NCBI RefSeq assembly: GCF_000718005.1 | Contig: NZ_JODV01000008.1 | From: Actinoalloteichus_B caeruleus | GTDB taxonomy: Bacteria; Actinomycetota; Actinomycetes; Mycobacteriales; Pseudonocardiaceae | DNA: 64,000 nucleotides | Direction: 5' to 3' (one strand) | Part shown: in pieces, positions 25,625-33,803 of the stretch | How positions within the stretch are numbered: position 1 is the first letter of the stretch | Layout of the letters: every line of letters starts with the position of its first letter | The notes under the pieces: model-generated | The model's database searches: none | Told to the model about the DNA's origin: nothing | What the model saw: the letters and a program-made list of their open reading frames with translations, nothing else | Made by a program: the position numbers and the translations under genes

Positions 25625-26182
25625 GTGACGCCCCACACACCACCCTCGCCGGATGGTCCCCCTGACGATCCGGGTGGCGCGGTGTCGAGCTGGCCAACGG
25701 GACGGCTGCTCTCGGTCGCCGCGCGGCTGGTGGAGAGCTCCTGGGAGGAGTACCTCCGCACGCGGGGACTCACACACGCCGGCCTGATCGCCCTCCACGT
25801 GCTCAGTGAGGACGGCCCGTCCCCCCAACGACCACTGGCCCGCCGGTGCAAGGTCACCGACCAGACGATGAGCAGGACCGTGGAGGGACTGCGCCGCGCG
25901 GGGTACGTACGCGTGGCCGCCGACCAACGGGATCGGCGCCGGATGCTGGTGACACCCACCGCGCAAGGGCTGGCGGTGCACGAGGAGGCGCTGGAGGCCG
26001 AGCGGTCGGACCCCGCCGTGCTCCGAGGGCTGGCGGACTACCAGACGTTCCGGGACCAACTGCTCCGCCTGATCGGCGCGCTCGGCGGGGCGGGCACCCC
26101 ACCGCCACTCCCACCGGACCCCGAGCCCACCGGGGATCCGGACCTCCCCGGCCGGCCAGCCAGCGGATCCGGACGCGGCTGA
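25625..26182 (+). CDS. MarR family transcriptional regulator
   Basis: 185 aa. Winged helix-turn-helix: THAGLIALHVLSEDGPSPQRPLARRCKVTDQTMSRTVEGLRRAGYVRVAADQRDRRRMLVTPTAQG, with the recognition helix at QTMSRTVEGL and the wing Arg cluster DQRDRRR. The Pro-rich C-terminus is disordered. GTG 25625 gives a 9-nt spacing to GGAGG; GTG 25619 is an alternative adding two residues. Expected to repress itself and the divergent exporter; the inducer is unknown. Confidence 0.88.
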   Translation: MTPHTPPSPDGPPDDPGGAVSSWPTGRLLSVAARLVESSWEEYLRTRGLTHAGLIALHVLSEDGPSPQRPLARRCKVTDQTMSRTVEGLRRAGYVRVAADQRDRRRMLVTPTAQGLAVHEEALEAERSDPAVLRGLADYQTFRDQLLRLIGALGGAGTPPPLPPDPEPTGDPDLPGRPASGSGRG

Positions 26183-26253
26183 CCGACGAGGGGCACCGGC
26201 TCGCGACGCCAGGCCCCCCGCTCACCCATCGGCAGCGGCGGGCGCGGTGACGC

Positions 26254-27048
26254 TCAGAACACCGGCCACGGGATGGGCGGCCAGTCACCGCTGGGCCCGG
26301 GGAAGACCGGGGCCGCGAGCAGCTGCGCCGTCCGCCGTCCCACCGCGAGGACCTCCTTGCGGGTCAGGTGCGTGCCCAGCGTGGGGGCGAGGCTCCCGTC
26401 GAGGAGCGAGCCCAGGCGCCGGAGGTCCTCCCGCACCTCCTCCGACAGCGGCTCCCCGACCCAACCCCACAACACGCTGCGCAGCTTGTGCTCCGTGTTC
26501 AGGCAGATCCCGTGGTCGACCCCGTAGACGGCGCCGTCGGTGGCCCGCAGCACGTGACCACCCTTGCGGTCGGCGTTGTTCGCCACGACGTCCAACACCG
26601 CCATCGTGCGCAGCCGGGGGTGGTCGGCGTGGGCGAGCACGGCGGGGTCACCGAAGCGATCGTGGGCGTGGAGCACCGCCCGCCATCCCTCCGGCAACCG
26701 GTCGGGGGGCACGACGTCCACGAGGGCGTCCTCGGGGGTGGTCTCGATCCACAGCTGCGCCATGCCGGGGCCCAGCGGCCCCTCCCGCAGCACGGTCGGT
26801 GGCACCAGGTCCCAGCCCGCCGCCCGGGAGAGCAGGTAGGTGGCCACCTCCCGGCCGGCCAGCGTCCCGTCGGGGAAGTCCCACAGGGCGCGCTCGCCCC
26901 GTACCGGCTTGTAGACGCAACTCGCCGTCACGCCGTCCGCGCTGACCTCGCAGAAGAGCGTGGCGTTCGAGGCGTCGACCATCCGGCCGCGCACCTCGAG
27001 GTCACCCCGCTCCAGCAGTGCCAGGGCGTCGGCCTCGTCAACCCCCAC
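26254..27048 (-). CDS. SCO1664 family protein (PI3/4-kinase-like fold)
   Basis: 264 aa. Recognised by LLERGDLEVRGRMVDASNATLFCEV, CVYKPVRGERALWDFPDGTLAGREVATYLLSRAAGW (nucleotide-binding Lys), VVANNADRKGGHVL (catalytic-loop-like) and VYGVDHGICLN (metal-binding Asp). The fold resembles PI3/4 kinases; no reaction is established. The GTG at 27048 lies 14 nt after the DUF3090 stop and is chosen by homology at the N-terminus, though its ribosome site is weak; the ATG at 26985 would cut into the conserved part. Translationally coupled to DUF3090. Confidence 0.85.
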   Translation of the reverse strand: MGVDEADALALLERGDLEVRGRMVDASNATLFCEVSADGVTASCVYKPVRGERALWDFPDGTLAGREVATYLLSRAAGWDLVPPTVLREGPLGPGMAQLWIETTPEDALVDVVPPDRLPEGWRAVLHAHDRFGDPAVLAHADHPRLRTMAVLDVVANNADRKGGHVLRATDGAVYGVDHGICLNTEHKLRSVLWGWVGEPLSEEVREDLRRLGSLLDGSLAPTLGTHLTRKEVLAVGRRTAQLLAAPVFPGPSGDWPPIPWPVF

Positions 27049-27062
27049 CTCGCCGAGCCGTT

Positions 27063-27641
27063 CTACAACCCCGGCAGCGCCGGGTCGCCCCGTCGGTAGC
27101 CGTTCTGCCTCGGGCAGATGTGACCGGCCGGGTCGAGGGGCTCCCCGCAGAGCGGGCAGGGCTTCCGCCCCGCGTTCACCACTCGCTCCGCCCGGGCCGC
27201 GAACGCCCTGGCCTGGAGAGGGGTGAGGAACACCCGGACGGCGTCCGGCCCCTCCTCGGTGTCGTCGAGTACCACGGACTCGTCGACCTCCTCCTCCGTG
27301 ATCGCCAACAACTCGATCACGACGGCGTGGGTCTCGGCGTCCCAACCCAACCCCATGGTGCCGACGCGGAACTCCTCCTCCACCGGCACCTCGAGGGGTT
27401 CCGTGTCGATGGACTCCTCGGGAGCGTCCGGCGGTACCTCCGCGTCGAAGCGGCGGACCACCTCCTCCAGGAGCGCGCTGATGCGCTCGGCGAGCACCGA
27501 CACCTGCTGCTTCTCCAGCTGAACGCTGATCTGCCTGACGTCCTCGGACGCCTGGAGGTAGAACATGCGTTCGCCGGGCTGCCCGACCGTGCCTGCTACG
27601 AAGCGGTCGGGCTGACGGAATACGTGAATGACACGAGCCAT
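27063..27641 (-). CDS. DUF3090 family protein
   Basis: 192 aa. MARVIHVFRQPDRFVAGTVGQPGERMFYLQASED and VEEEFRVGTMGLGWDAETHAVVIELLA are the family core. The C-terminus holds a zinc-ribbon-like CPLCGEPLDPAGHICPRQNG. The ATG at 27641 follows GGAGG. It is paired with the SCO1664 gene, as in many actinobacteria, where a histidine-phosphatase gene normally precedes it; that gene is absent here. Function unknown. Confidence 0.88.
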   Translation of the reverse strand: MARVIHVFRQPDRFVAGTVGQPGERMFYLQASEDVRQISVQLEKQQVSVLAERISALLEEVVRRFDAEVPPDAPEESIDTEPLEVPVEEEFRVGTMGLGWDAETHAVVIELLAITEEEVDESVVLDDTEEGPDAVRVFLTPLQARAFAARAERVVNAGRKPCPLCGEPLDPAGHICPRQNGYRRGDPALPGL

Positions 27642-27759
27642 GACACCTCCGACACTAGGCCACCGGGATTCGGACGGCAGCGCCCTCCCCCACATGCTGA
27701 TCAATCAACACGCTTTCAGCTTCTCCCCCTCCCCGGCCACTCCGGGATAAGGTCCGAAT

Positions 27760-29739
27760 GTGGTAACGATCTCCCGCTACGGCACCTGGACCTCTCCGAT
27801 CAGCGCGGACGATGCCGCGGCGGCCGGCGGTGGTCCGCTGCTCGCCGACACCCACCGGGAGCAGGTGTGGTGGACGGAGAGCCGTCCCGCCGAGGGCGGC
27901 CGGGTCGCTCTGCTGAGAGCGAACACGCCGGGCGACGCCCGCGAAGTGCTCGGTGCGCCGTGGAACGTGCGCAACCGGCTGCACGAGTACGGCGGCCGGC
28001 CCTGGGTGGTGTTCGAACGGGACGGTCGCGATCTGCTCGCCTTCACGCACTGGGCCGACCAGCGCGTCTACCTCCTCGAGCTGGACGATCCCGCCGCCGA
28101 ACCCCGGGCGATCTCCCCGGCACCCGAGATCGAACACGGGTTCCGGTACGGCGACCTGGCGGCGGGTCCCGGGGGCGACGAGGTGTGGTGCGTCCGGGAG
28201 GAGGTCACCGGGGAGGGCCGGACGGACATCCGCCGCGACCTGGTGGCCCTTCCGGTCACGGGCGCCGCGGGTGAGGATCCGGGCGGCGTCCGCGTCCTCG
28301 CGGCCAGCCACCACTTCATGACCGGGGCACGCCCCAGCCCGGACGGGCGTCACGCCGCCTGGATCGGCTGGAACCACCCGGCCATGCCCTGGGACGGCAC
28401 TGAGCTGTGCGTCGCGGACATCGACGAGTCCGGCGAGCTGTCGGAGCACCGGGTCCTGTGCGGTGACGACGGGGAGTCCGTGTGCCAGGCGGAGTGGGCG
28501 TCCGCCGACGCGCTGACCGTCTCCACCGACCCGGACGGCTGGTGGAACCTCTTCCGAGTGGAACTGGACGGTACCCGCAAGAACCTGGGCTCCGTCCGGG
28601 AGGAGCTGGGCGGCCCGCTCTGGCAGGTCGGGGCCCGCTGGTTCGCCGACCTCGGGGACGGCCGCTTCGCGGTGCTGCGGTCCGGTGCGCTCGCCCTGCT
28701 GGACTCGGACACGGGAGAACTGACCGGTCTCCCCGTGGACGTGGGGAGCTCACTGCCCAGTTGGGGGCCGACGCTCGCGGTCCGCACCGGGGAGGTCCTC
28801 GGCGTCGCCGCCGGACCCCGGCACGGACGGGCGGTGGTCGCGGTCGACCCGGATTCCGGACGCGTGCGGCGGTTCACCGCGACACCGGGCACCCTGCCCG
28901 ACGAGCGGTACCTGCCGGTACCGGAGGAACGGACCTTCACCGGTCCGGACGGCGAGCGGATCCCCGCCTACCTCTACCGCCCCCGCAACCCCGACTTCGC
29001 CGCGGCGGACGACGAACTCCCCCCGTTCCTGGTCCACGCGCACGGTGGGCCGACCGGCCGGGTCTCGCCGGTGCTGGACATCGACTTCGCCTACTTCACC
29101 AGCCGGGGCATCGGGGTCGTCGCGGTGAACTACGGCGGGTCCACCGGCTACGGGCGTGAGTTCCGGGAACGGCTCCGCGAGAACTGGGGCGTCGTCGACG
29201 TCGGCGACTGCGCGACCGTGGCCCGGGCGCTGGGGGCGGAGGGCATCGCCGACCCCGACCGGATCGCGATCCGGGGTGGCAGCGCGGGCGGGTGGACCAC
29301 GGCCTCCTCCCTCACCTGCGTCGACACCTACCGCTGCGGGACCGCGATGTACCCCGTCCTCGACCTCGAGGGGTGGGCGAACGGGGGGACCCACGACTTC
29401 GAGTCCCGCTACCTGGACGGCCTGGTCGGGCCCTACCCCGAGCAGCGGGAACGGTACCGGCAACGGGCACCGGTCAACCGGGTGCAGGAGATGCTGGCCC
29501 CGCTGCTGGTCCTCCAGGGACTGGAGGACGAGATCTGCCCCGCCGACCAGTGCGAGCGCTTCGTCGCCGCCCTGGCCGAGCACGGCGTGCCGCACGCCTA
29601 CCTCGCCTTCGCCGGGGAACAGCACGGGTTCCGCCGGGCGGACACCATCCGCGCCGTCCTCCAGGCCGAACTGTCCTTCTACGGGCAGGTCCTCGGATTC
29701 GAGGCGGCCGATGTCCCGGAGCTGGAGATCCAGCGGTGA
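27760..29739 (+). CDS. S9 family prolyl oligopeptidase-like peptidase
   Basis: 659 aa, cytosolic (no signal peptide). An N-terminal seven-bladed propeller (about 1-390) is followed by an alpha/beta hydrolase domain: FLVHAHGGPTGRVSP, nucleophile in IRGGSAGGWTT, catalytic Asp in LEDEICPADQ and His in GEQHGFRRAD. Likely an acylaminoacyl- or dipeptidyl-peptidase. GTG 27760 fits a GATAAG box and also an AAGG site 7 nt upstream, so the initiation mode is unclear. Its stop overlaps the GTG of the next gene (GTGA), so the two are coupled. Confidence 0.92.
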   Translation: MVTISRYGTWTSPISADDAAAAGGGPLLADTHREQVWWTESRPAEGGRVALLRANTPGDAREVLGAPWNVRNRLHEYGGRPWVVFERDGRDLLAFTHWADQRVYLLELDDPAAEPRAISPAPEIEHGFRYGDLAAGPGGDEVWCVREEVTGEGRTDIRRDLVALPVTGAAGEDPGGVRVLAASHHFMTGARPSPDGRHAAWIGWNHPAMPWDGTELCVADIDESGELSEHRVLCGDDGESVCQAEWASADALTVSTDPDGWWNLFRVELDGTRKNLGSVREELGGPLWQVGARWFADLGDGRFAVLRSGALALLDSDTGELTGLPVDVGSSLPSWGPTLAVRTGEVLGVAAGPRHGRAVVAVDPDSGRVRRFTATPGTLPDERYLPVPEERTFTGPDGERIPAYLYRPRNPDFAAADDELPPFLVHAHGGPTGRVSPVLDIDFAYFTSRGIGVVAVNYGGSTGYGREFRERLRENWGVVDVGDCATVARALGAEGIADPDRIAIRGGSAGGWTTASSLTCVDTYRCGTAMYPVLDLEGWANGGTHDFESRYLDGLVGPYPEQRERYRQRAPVNRVQEMLAPLLVLQGLEDEICPADQCERFVAALAEHGVPHAYLAFAGEQHGFRRADTIRAVLQAELSFYGQVLGFEAADVPELEIQR

Positions 29740-30665
29740 CGGCCGACGGGAGGACCTGGCCGCACCGGCCACTGCGGCCCGGCGACCGCGTCGCCGTGGT
29801 GGCACCGGCCGGCCCGGTGGCCGAGGAGACCCTGGACCGGGGGCTGACGACGCTCCGGGACTGGGGACTGGAGGTCTCGCTCGGCCGGCACGTCCTGCGC
29901 CGCCACCCGGTGCTGGACTACCTCGCCGGCGACGACGCCCAGCGGGCCGACGACCTCACCTGGGCGCTGTCCGCCCACGGCGTCCGCGCCGTCCTCTGCG
30001 CCCGCGGCGGCTACGGCTCGGCCCGCACCCTGAGCCATCTCGACTGGGACCGGGTCGAGGGCCACACCCCCCGCCTGCTCGTGGGGTCGAGCGACATCAC
30101 CGCGCTGCACGCCGCGCTGGGCGCCCGCCTCCCGGTCGCCTCGCTCTTCGGCCCGATGGTCGGCAGCACCTACTTCGTGGACCAGCCGGCCGCGCGGGAA
30201 CACCTCCACCAGGCCCTGTTCGCCCCCGACGAGCTGGGCCCGCTCGGCCGGGGCTCCGGGATGCCGATCCGGGGTGGCCGGGCCAGCGGTACCAGCTGGG
30301 GCGGGACGCTCAGCCTGCTCGCGGCCAGCCTCGACCGACCCGACGTCCCCCGGCCCCCGGACGGCGCGATCGCGCTGTTGGAGGACATCGACGAGGAGCC
30401 CTACCGCCTCGACGGAATGCTCACCCAGCTCCTCGCGGCGGGGTGGTTCGACGCGGTGGCGGGAGTGGCGCTCGGGTCCTGGGAGCGGTGCGGCCCGCCG
30501 GAGCGGGTGCGGGACGTCCTCGCCGACCGACTGGAACCGCTGGGCGTCCCGGTGGCGTGGGAGGTGGGCTTCGGGCACTGCGCCGACCAGGTGACCGTTC
30601 CGTTGAACGTACCGGTGAGCCTCGACGCCGACGTCGGCGTGCTGACGCTGCTGTCCCCTCCCTGA
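29736..30665 (+). CDS. LD-carboxypeptidase (S66 family)
   Basis: 309 aa. S66 peptidases release the terminal D-Ala from murein tetrapeptides or related peptides. N-terminal PLRPGDRVAVVAPAGPV; nucleophile in LLVGSSDITALHAAL (the usual motif is GYSDIT); VSLFGPMVG-like VASLFGPMVGS; catalytic Glu in LLEDIDEEPYRLD and His in VGFGHCADQ. No signal peptide, so it is cytoplasmic and suited to wall-peptide recycling. It overlaps the S9 peptidase stop by GTGA; together they may degrade imported peptides. Confidence 0.92.
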   Translation: MTADGRTWPHRPLRPGDRVAVVAPAGPVAEETLDRGLTTLRDWGLEVSLGRHVLRRHPVLDYLAGDDAQRADDLTWALSAHGVRAVLCARGGYGSARTLSHLDWDRVEGHTPRLLVGSSDITALHAALGARLPVASLFGPMVGSTYFVDQPAAREHLHQALFAPDELGPLGRGSGMPIRGGRASGTSWGGTLSLLAASLDRPDVPRPPDGAIALLEDIDEEPYRLDGMLTQLLAAGWFDAVAGVALGSWERCGPPERVRDVLADRLEPLGVPVAWEVGFGHCADQVTVPLNVPVSLDADVGVLTLLSPP

Positions 30666-30747
30666 TCCCGAAGCCGTCCAGCAGGCGAACCCCGCCCGAG
30701 GCGGACCAGCGCGGCCGAACCGGACGGTGAGGCGAGCCCGGCCCGGA

Positions 30748-31185
30748 TCAGGGCGTCGTCATCCGGACCAGCCCCAGCTGGGACAGGCAGCTCAACGCGT
30801 CACCGTGCGGCCAGTACTCGGCGAACCGGGTGCCGACGGCCCGGAACATGTCCGCGCCCGTGAAGGTGACGAGGCCACCCGGCTCGGCGGTCACGCCGGG
30901 AACCCCGGCCCGCACGCGTCCGGAGAAGCGCCAGACCGCGGACACCAGCGCCCCGTCGACGACGGGGCCGACCAGGAGCTCCGTCCTGACCTCGTCGAAC
31001 AACGCCGTCGTCTCGCGGACGTTCGCCGCGATGCCCTCGGGGCCGTGGGCGTCGCCCCGGGACCAGTGCCCCACCGCGTCCTCGGTGAACAGTTCCCGTG
31101 CCAACCCGGCCATCCGCTCCGGTGGGGCCTGCCACAACCCGGTCAGCCACCGGTCGTAGCGCATCGCGAGATCCGTCGTCTCCAC
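30748..31185 (-). CDS. SnoaL/NTF2-like protein
   Basis: 145 aa, compact alpha+beta cone fold: YDRWLTGLWQAPPERMAGLARELFTEDAVGHWSRGDAHGPEGIAANVRETTALFDEVRTELL then VSAVWRFSGRV and a final AEYWPHGDALSCLSQLGLV. This matches the SnoaL-like ester-cyclase/NTF2 group, where members range from polyketide cyclases to non-enzymatic proteins. No biosynthetic cluster is nearby, so no product is proposed. The GTG at 31185 follows GGAAGGA. Confidence 0.75.
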   Translation of the reverse strand: METTDLAMRYDRWLTGLWQAPPERMAGLARELFTEDAVGHWSRGDAHGPEGIAANVRETTALFDEVRTELLVGPVVDGALVSAVWRFSGRVRAGVPGVTAEPGGLVTFTGADMFRAVGTRFAEYWPHGDALSCLSQLGLVRMTTP

Positions 31186-31224
31186 TGGCGCGTTCCTTCC
31201 CGTCGTCCGCGTTCCACGGCGATG

Positions 31225-31788
31225 CTAGGGGTGACGTCCGACAAGTCCGAGGAGCTGCGCCTGGGGATCCGATGCCTGGGACACGGGCACCGGGGGCGCG
31301 TAGATGCCGGCGGCGTCCCAGTCGTCGATCTCGGGACGGATGACGTCGTCCACCGCCTCGACCAACCCGGAGTCCAAGGTCGTGTCGACACCGATCCCCT
31401 TGGCCAGGTCCCACGCGTGGATCGCGAGGTCGGAGGTCATCTGCCAGCCGTACTCACTCGCCGGGAGGTATCCGGAGCTGACGCTCACCCGCCCCTCCAG
31501 CACCCCGGGCCGGCGGAAGGCCTCGCGGGCGGCGGCCGAGGCCTCCGCCCAGGACGCCACGGGATCGGGACCGAGCTGGTCCCCGTCGAAGCGGTCCCCG
31601 ACCTCCGCGACGGTGGCCCCGGAGAGCAGGACCGGTGCCCACCGCTGCTCGGTGACGATGTGGTTCACCAGGTCCCGCACCGTCCACTCCGTGCAGGGAG
31701 TGGCGTTGGTCCACTGGTCGGGGGTCACCTGCCGGACCCGTCGGTCGAACTCCGCCATCGCCCTGCCGTGCGCCGTGAGCAGGTCCAT
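31225..31788 (-). CDS. TIGR03086-type DinB/mycothiol-S-transferase-like protein
   Basis: 187 aa, four-helix DinB-like fold. Metal-binding histidines are expected in VRDLVNHIVTEQRW (first) and SDLAIHAWDLAKGIG (third region); the TPCTEWTVRDLVNHI motif is typical of the TIGR03086 group related to mycothiol-dependent maleylpyruvate isomerase N-domains. A link to mycothiol chemistry is plausible since mshC is present, but not shown. The ATG at 31788 follows GGGAG. Same strand as the SnoaL-like gene, 39 nt apart. Confidence 0.8.
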   Translation of the reverse strand: MDLLTAHGRAMAEFDRRVRQVTPDQWTNATPCTEWTVRDLVNHIVTEQRWAPVLLSGATVAEVGDRFDGDQLGPDPVASWAEASAAAREAFRRPGVLEGRVSVSSGYLPASEYGWQMTSDLAIHAWDLAKGIGVDTTLDSGLVEAVDDVIRPEIDDWDAAGIYAPPVPVSQASDPQAQLLGLVGRHP

Positions 31789-32049
31789 GAGCCGTCTCCC
31801 CTCGCCCCGGTCCTCGTCGTCCCGCGCCCGGCCCGCACCGTCGACGCGACGGCCCGCCAGTGGCGGGACCTCGCACCAGGGCTACCCGGGGCCGGAGGGC
31901 CGCAACCCCCCGGCCGATGCCGGGGGAAGGCCACCGCGACCGAAGGGCTGGGCGGGCAGGAGGCGCGCTGGACGGTACGCGCGAGGCGGGACGAGCCGTG
32001 TTCGCCGCACCCCTGGGGGAGCCCGAGGCGCGGGTCAGCCCACCGCGTC

Positions 32050-32481
32050 TCAGTTGGCGGACCACTCCTGGCGCCGCCACCGGTTGCCCCGGTTGCTCAA
32101 CACCGTCTTGAGCAGCCCGGGGTCGTCCACGGAGAGGGTGAGCCGACGTACCGCCACCCGCCGGCCGAGGCGCCGGGCGTGCGCCGGAGCCTCCAGGAGG
32201 ATCTGCACCACCGAGGTCCGCGCACCCAGCAGGCGCACGCCGTCCCGGGAGCGCATGTCCGCCCCGGGTGCCTTGTGGTGCGGCAGTACCCGCACCGCCT
32301 GCACGGCGCCGAGCGGGAACGCGGTGCGGAAGAACCGCCCCGCTCGCACGACGACCTGGTGCAGGCCGACATCCACCCGGCAGCTCCGAGGCGTGGATCC
32401 CGTGAGCGTGAGCATCACCTTGCGGTGCCAGGTCACGCGGAGTCGAAAACGAACCGCTCCCAGATCCATCCTGCGTTTCAC
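32050..32481 (-). CDS. Conserved basic hypothetical protein
   Basis: 143 aa, very Arg-rich. Beta-rich core: DLGAVRFRLRVTWHRKVMLTLTGS, VDVGLHQVVVRAGRFFRTAFPLGAVQAVRVL, GVRLLGARTSVVQILLEAP and a final RRLTLSVDDPGLLKTVL. The alternation of short strands and a closing helix recalls a PH-like fold, but I do not recognise the family by name. The GTG at 32481 is chosen from GGGGAG upstream; the ATG at 32469 is an alternative. Separated from the cold-shock gene by a strong terminator. Confidence 0.7.
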   Translation of the reverse strand: MKRRMDLGAVRFRLRVTWHRKVMLTLTGSTPRSCRVDVGLHQVVVRAGRFFRTAFPLGAVQAVRVLPHHKAPGADMRSRDGVRLLGARTSVVQILLEAPAHARRLGRRVAVRRLTLSVDDPGLLKTVLSNRGNRWRRQEWSAN

Positions 32482-32544
32482 AGCACTCCCCTGGTGACTC
32501 TCCCGACGCACACCACGACCCTACGACGGACGACCATCAGTAGA

Positions 32545-32582
32545 CGTGTGCCCCGGCGAGTGGAGACTCGCCGGGGCACACG
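32545..32582 (-). terminator. Terminator of the cold-shock gene
   Basis: Perfect 17-bp stem: 32545-32561 pairs with 32566-32582 around a 4-nt loop (GGAG), starting 11 nt past the csp stop. No T tract on the minus strand. Confidence 0.8.
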
Positions 32583-32593
32583 GTGGTCACACC

Positions 32594-32797
32594 TCAGCTC
32601 AGCGGACGGACGCGCTCGGCCTGCGGGCCCTTGGTCCCCTGGGTGATGTCGAACTCCACGCGCTGGTTCTCCTCCAGCGTGCGGAACCCCTGGGTGTCAA
32701 TGGAGGAGTAGTGGACGAACACGTCCGGTCCCCCGTCCTGGGCGATGAAGCCGAAGCCCTTCTCCGAGTTGAACCACTTGACGGTGCCCTGAGCCAT
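32594..32797 (-). CDS. Cold-shock protein, CspA family
   Basis: 67-residue single-domain nucleic-acid chaperone: MAQGTVKWFNSEKGFGFIAQDGGPDVFVHYSSI, with RNP1 (KGFGFI) and RNP2 (VFVHY). It follows an AAGGAG site. The leader is about 160 nt, long as usual for csp genes, and contains a hairpin with a T tract (see the attenuator) so expression is probably controlled after initiation. Single-gene unit. Confidence 0.95.
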   Translation of the reverse strand: MAQGTVKWFNSEKGFGFIAQDGGPDVFVHYSSIDTQGFRTLEENQRVEFDITQGTKGPQAERVRPLS

Positions 32798-32822
32798 GAA
32801 CTGTGTCTCCTTGTGAGGGACG

Positions 32823-32933
32823 TTATCGAGAACCGCACTGCGCGGCTCCCTGGTTGTGACCGTCCCCCGTCATGGACCGGGGCCCACGTACAAAAAACGC
32901 CCGCAATGTGGCTCCGCGGGCGTCCAAGAACAT
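32823..32933 (-). CDS. Possible leader peptide upstream of the cold-shock gene
   Basis: 36 codons, start MFLDARGATLRAFFVRGP, ending TAA 25 nt before the csp ATG. The attenuator stem lies inside codons 4-13, so translation would block its folding. No strong ribosome site is seen. Real translation is uncertain. Confidence 0.3.
   Translation of the reverse strand: MFLDARGATLRAFFVRGPRSMTGDGHNQGAAQCGSR
32892..32923 (-). terminator. Attenuator-like terminator in the csp leader
   Basis: On the minus strand the 8-bp stem ACGCCCGC/GCGGGCGT (32923-32916 and 32904-32897) with an 11-nt loop is followed directly by TTTTTT. It is a textbook Rho-independent terminator placed between the csp promoter and its start; no minus-strand gene lies upstream that it could terminate. 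Confidence 0.7.
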
Positions 32934-32962
32934 GCGAGGAACTGCAACAGCAACCGAGTGCA

Positions 32963-32968
32963 AGGTTA
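32963..32968 (-). promoter_or_regulatory. Candidate csp -10 box
   Basis: TGCTAACCT on the minus strand is an extended -10 (TGn plus TAACCT). It would give a start near 32956 and a leader of about 159 nt. The -35 is weak. Confidence 0.45.
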
Positions 32969-33242
32969 GCACGCGGCTCCGTGACGGGTAGCGGCCTAAC
33001 GGGGGAATCTGTGGGCGCGGCGTCGTCACCGTACGGGGTGAGGGCCATTCCGACCTGCGGAGAAGGGTCCGCGAGGCCACCATCCGGTTCGATCGACCAC
33101 GACCCGCGAGTCGGGCGTGGCGAGGACCGGCCCACCGCGTGCCAGCGCGGCGATCGGCCCCCGTCGGGGCTGGCCAGGCCCCTGGCGGGAGCCGGTGCGG
33201 GGTGATCTGCCCTCGGCGCCGGCGAGGCGCGAGAATGACGGC

Positions 33243-33803
33243 ATGAGCAGCGTTCCCGCCGGCCCCGCACGGTGGGTCATCCAGCCGCAGGACGTCCGGG
33301 CGGCCGAATCGGTGGCCGTGTCGCGCACCTACTACCGGGACATCGTCGACCGCTTCTTCCTGGTCCGGCGGGGTCGTCCCGCCACCACCGCCGAATGGGA
33401 GACGGCACTCGCCGACGAGCCCAGCGACGACCTCACTCCCCCGCACGGCGAGTTCCTCCTCGCCCGGTGGGCGGGGACGACGGCCGGGTGCGTCGGGGTC
33501 CGGGTGCTCGACCCGCTGACCGCGGAACTCACACGCCTGTTCGTCCTGCCCGACCACCGGGGACGGGGCCTGGGCGCGCGGCTGCTCTCGGCCGCGGAGG
33601 ACGCGGCCCGGGATCTCGGCGCCACCCGGATGAGACTCGACACCCGTGCCGATCTCGTCGAGGCGCGCTCGCTCTACACGAGCCGGGGGTTCCGGGAGAT
33701 CCCGGCCTACTCGAACGCCCCGTACTCCGACCACTGGTTCGAGAAGAGCCTGGCCGGGGGCGAGGCAGCCCCCGTTCGCGGCGATCAGAGCAGTCGGAGC
33801 TGA
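33243..33803 (+). CDS. GNAT family N-acetyltransferase
   Basis: 186 aa. The GNAT core AELTRLFVLPDHRGRGLGARLLSAAEDAARDLGATRMRLDT carries the acetyl-CoA loop RGRGLG, then LYTSRGFREIPAYSNAPYSDHWFEKSL. The first 60 residues are an extra N-terminal part. The ATG at 33243 follows GAGAAT by 6 nt and lacks a ribosome site (leaderless). Its last 19 bp overlap the 3' end of the convergent PHP-helicase gene. Substrate unknown. Confidence 0.87.
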   Translation: MSSVPAGPARWVIQPQDVRAAESVAVSRTYYRDIVDRFFLVRRGRPATTAEWETALADEPSDDLTPPHGEFLLARWAGTTAGCVGVRVLDPLTAELTRLFVLPDHRGRGLGARLLSAAEDAARDLGATRMRLDTRADLVEARSLYTSRGFREIPAYSNAPYSDHWFEKSLAGGEAAPVRGDQSSRS

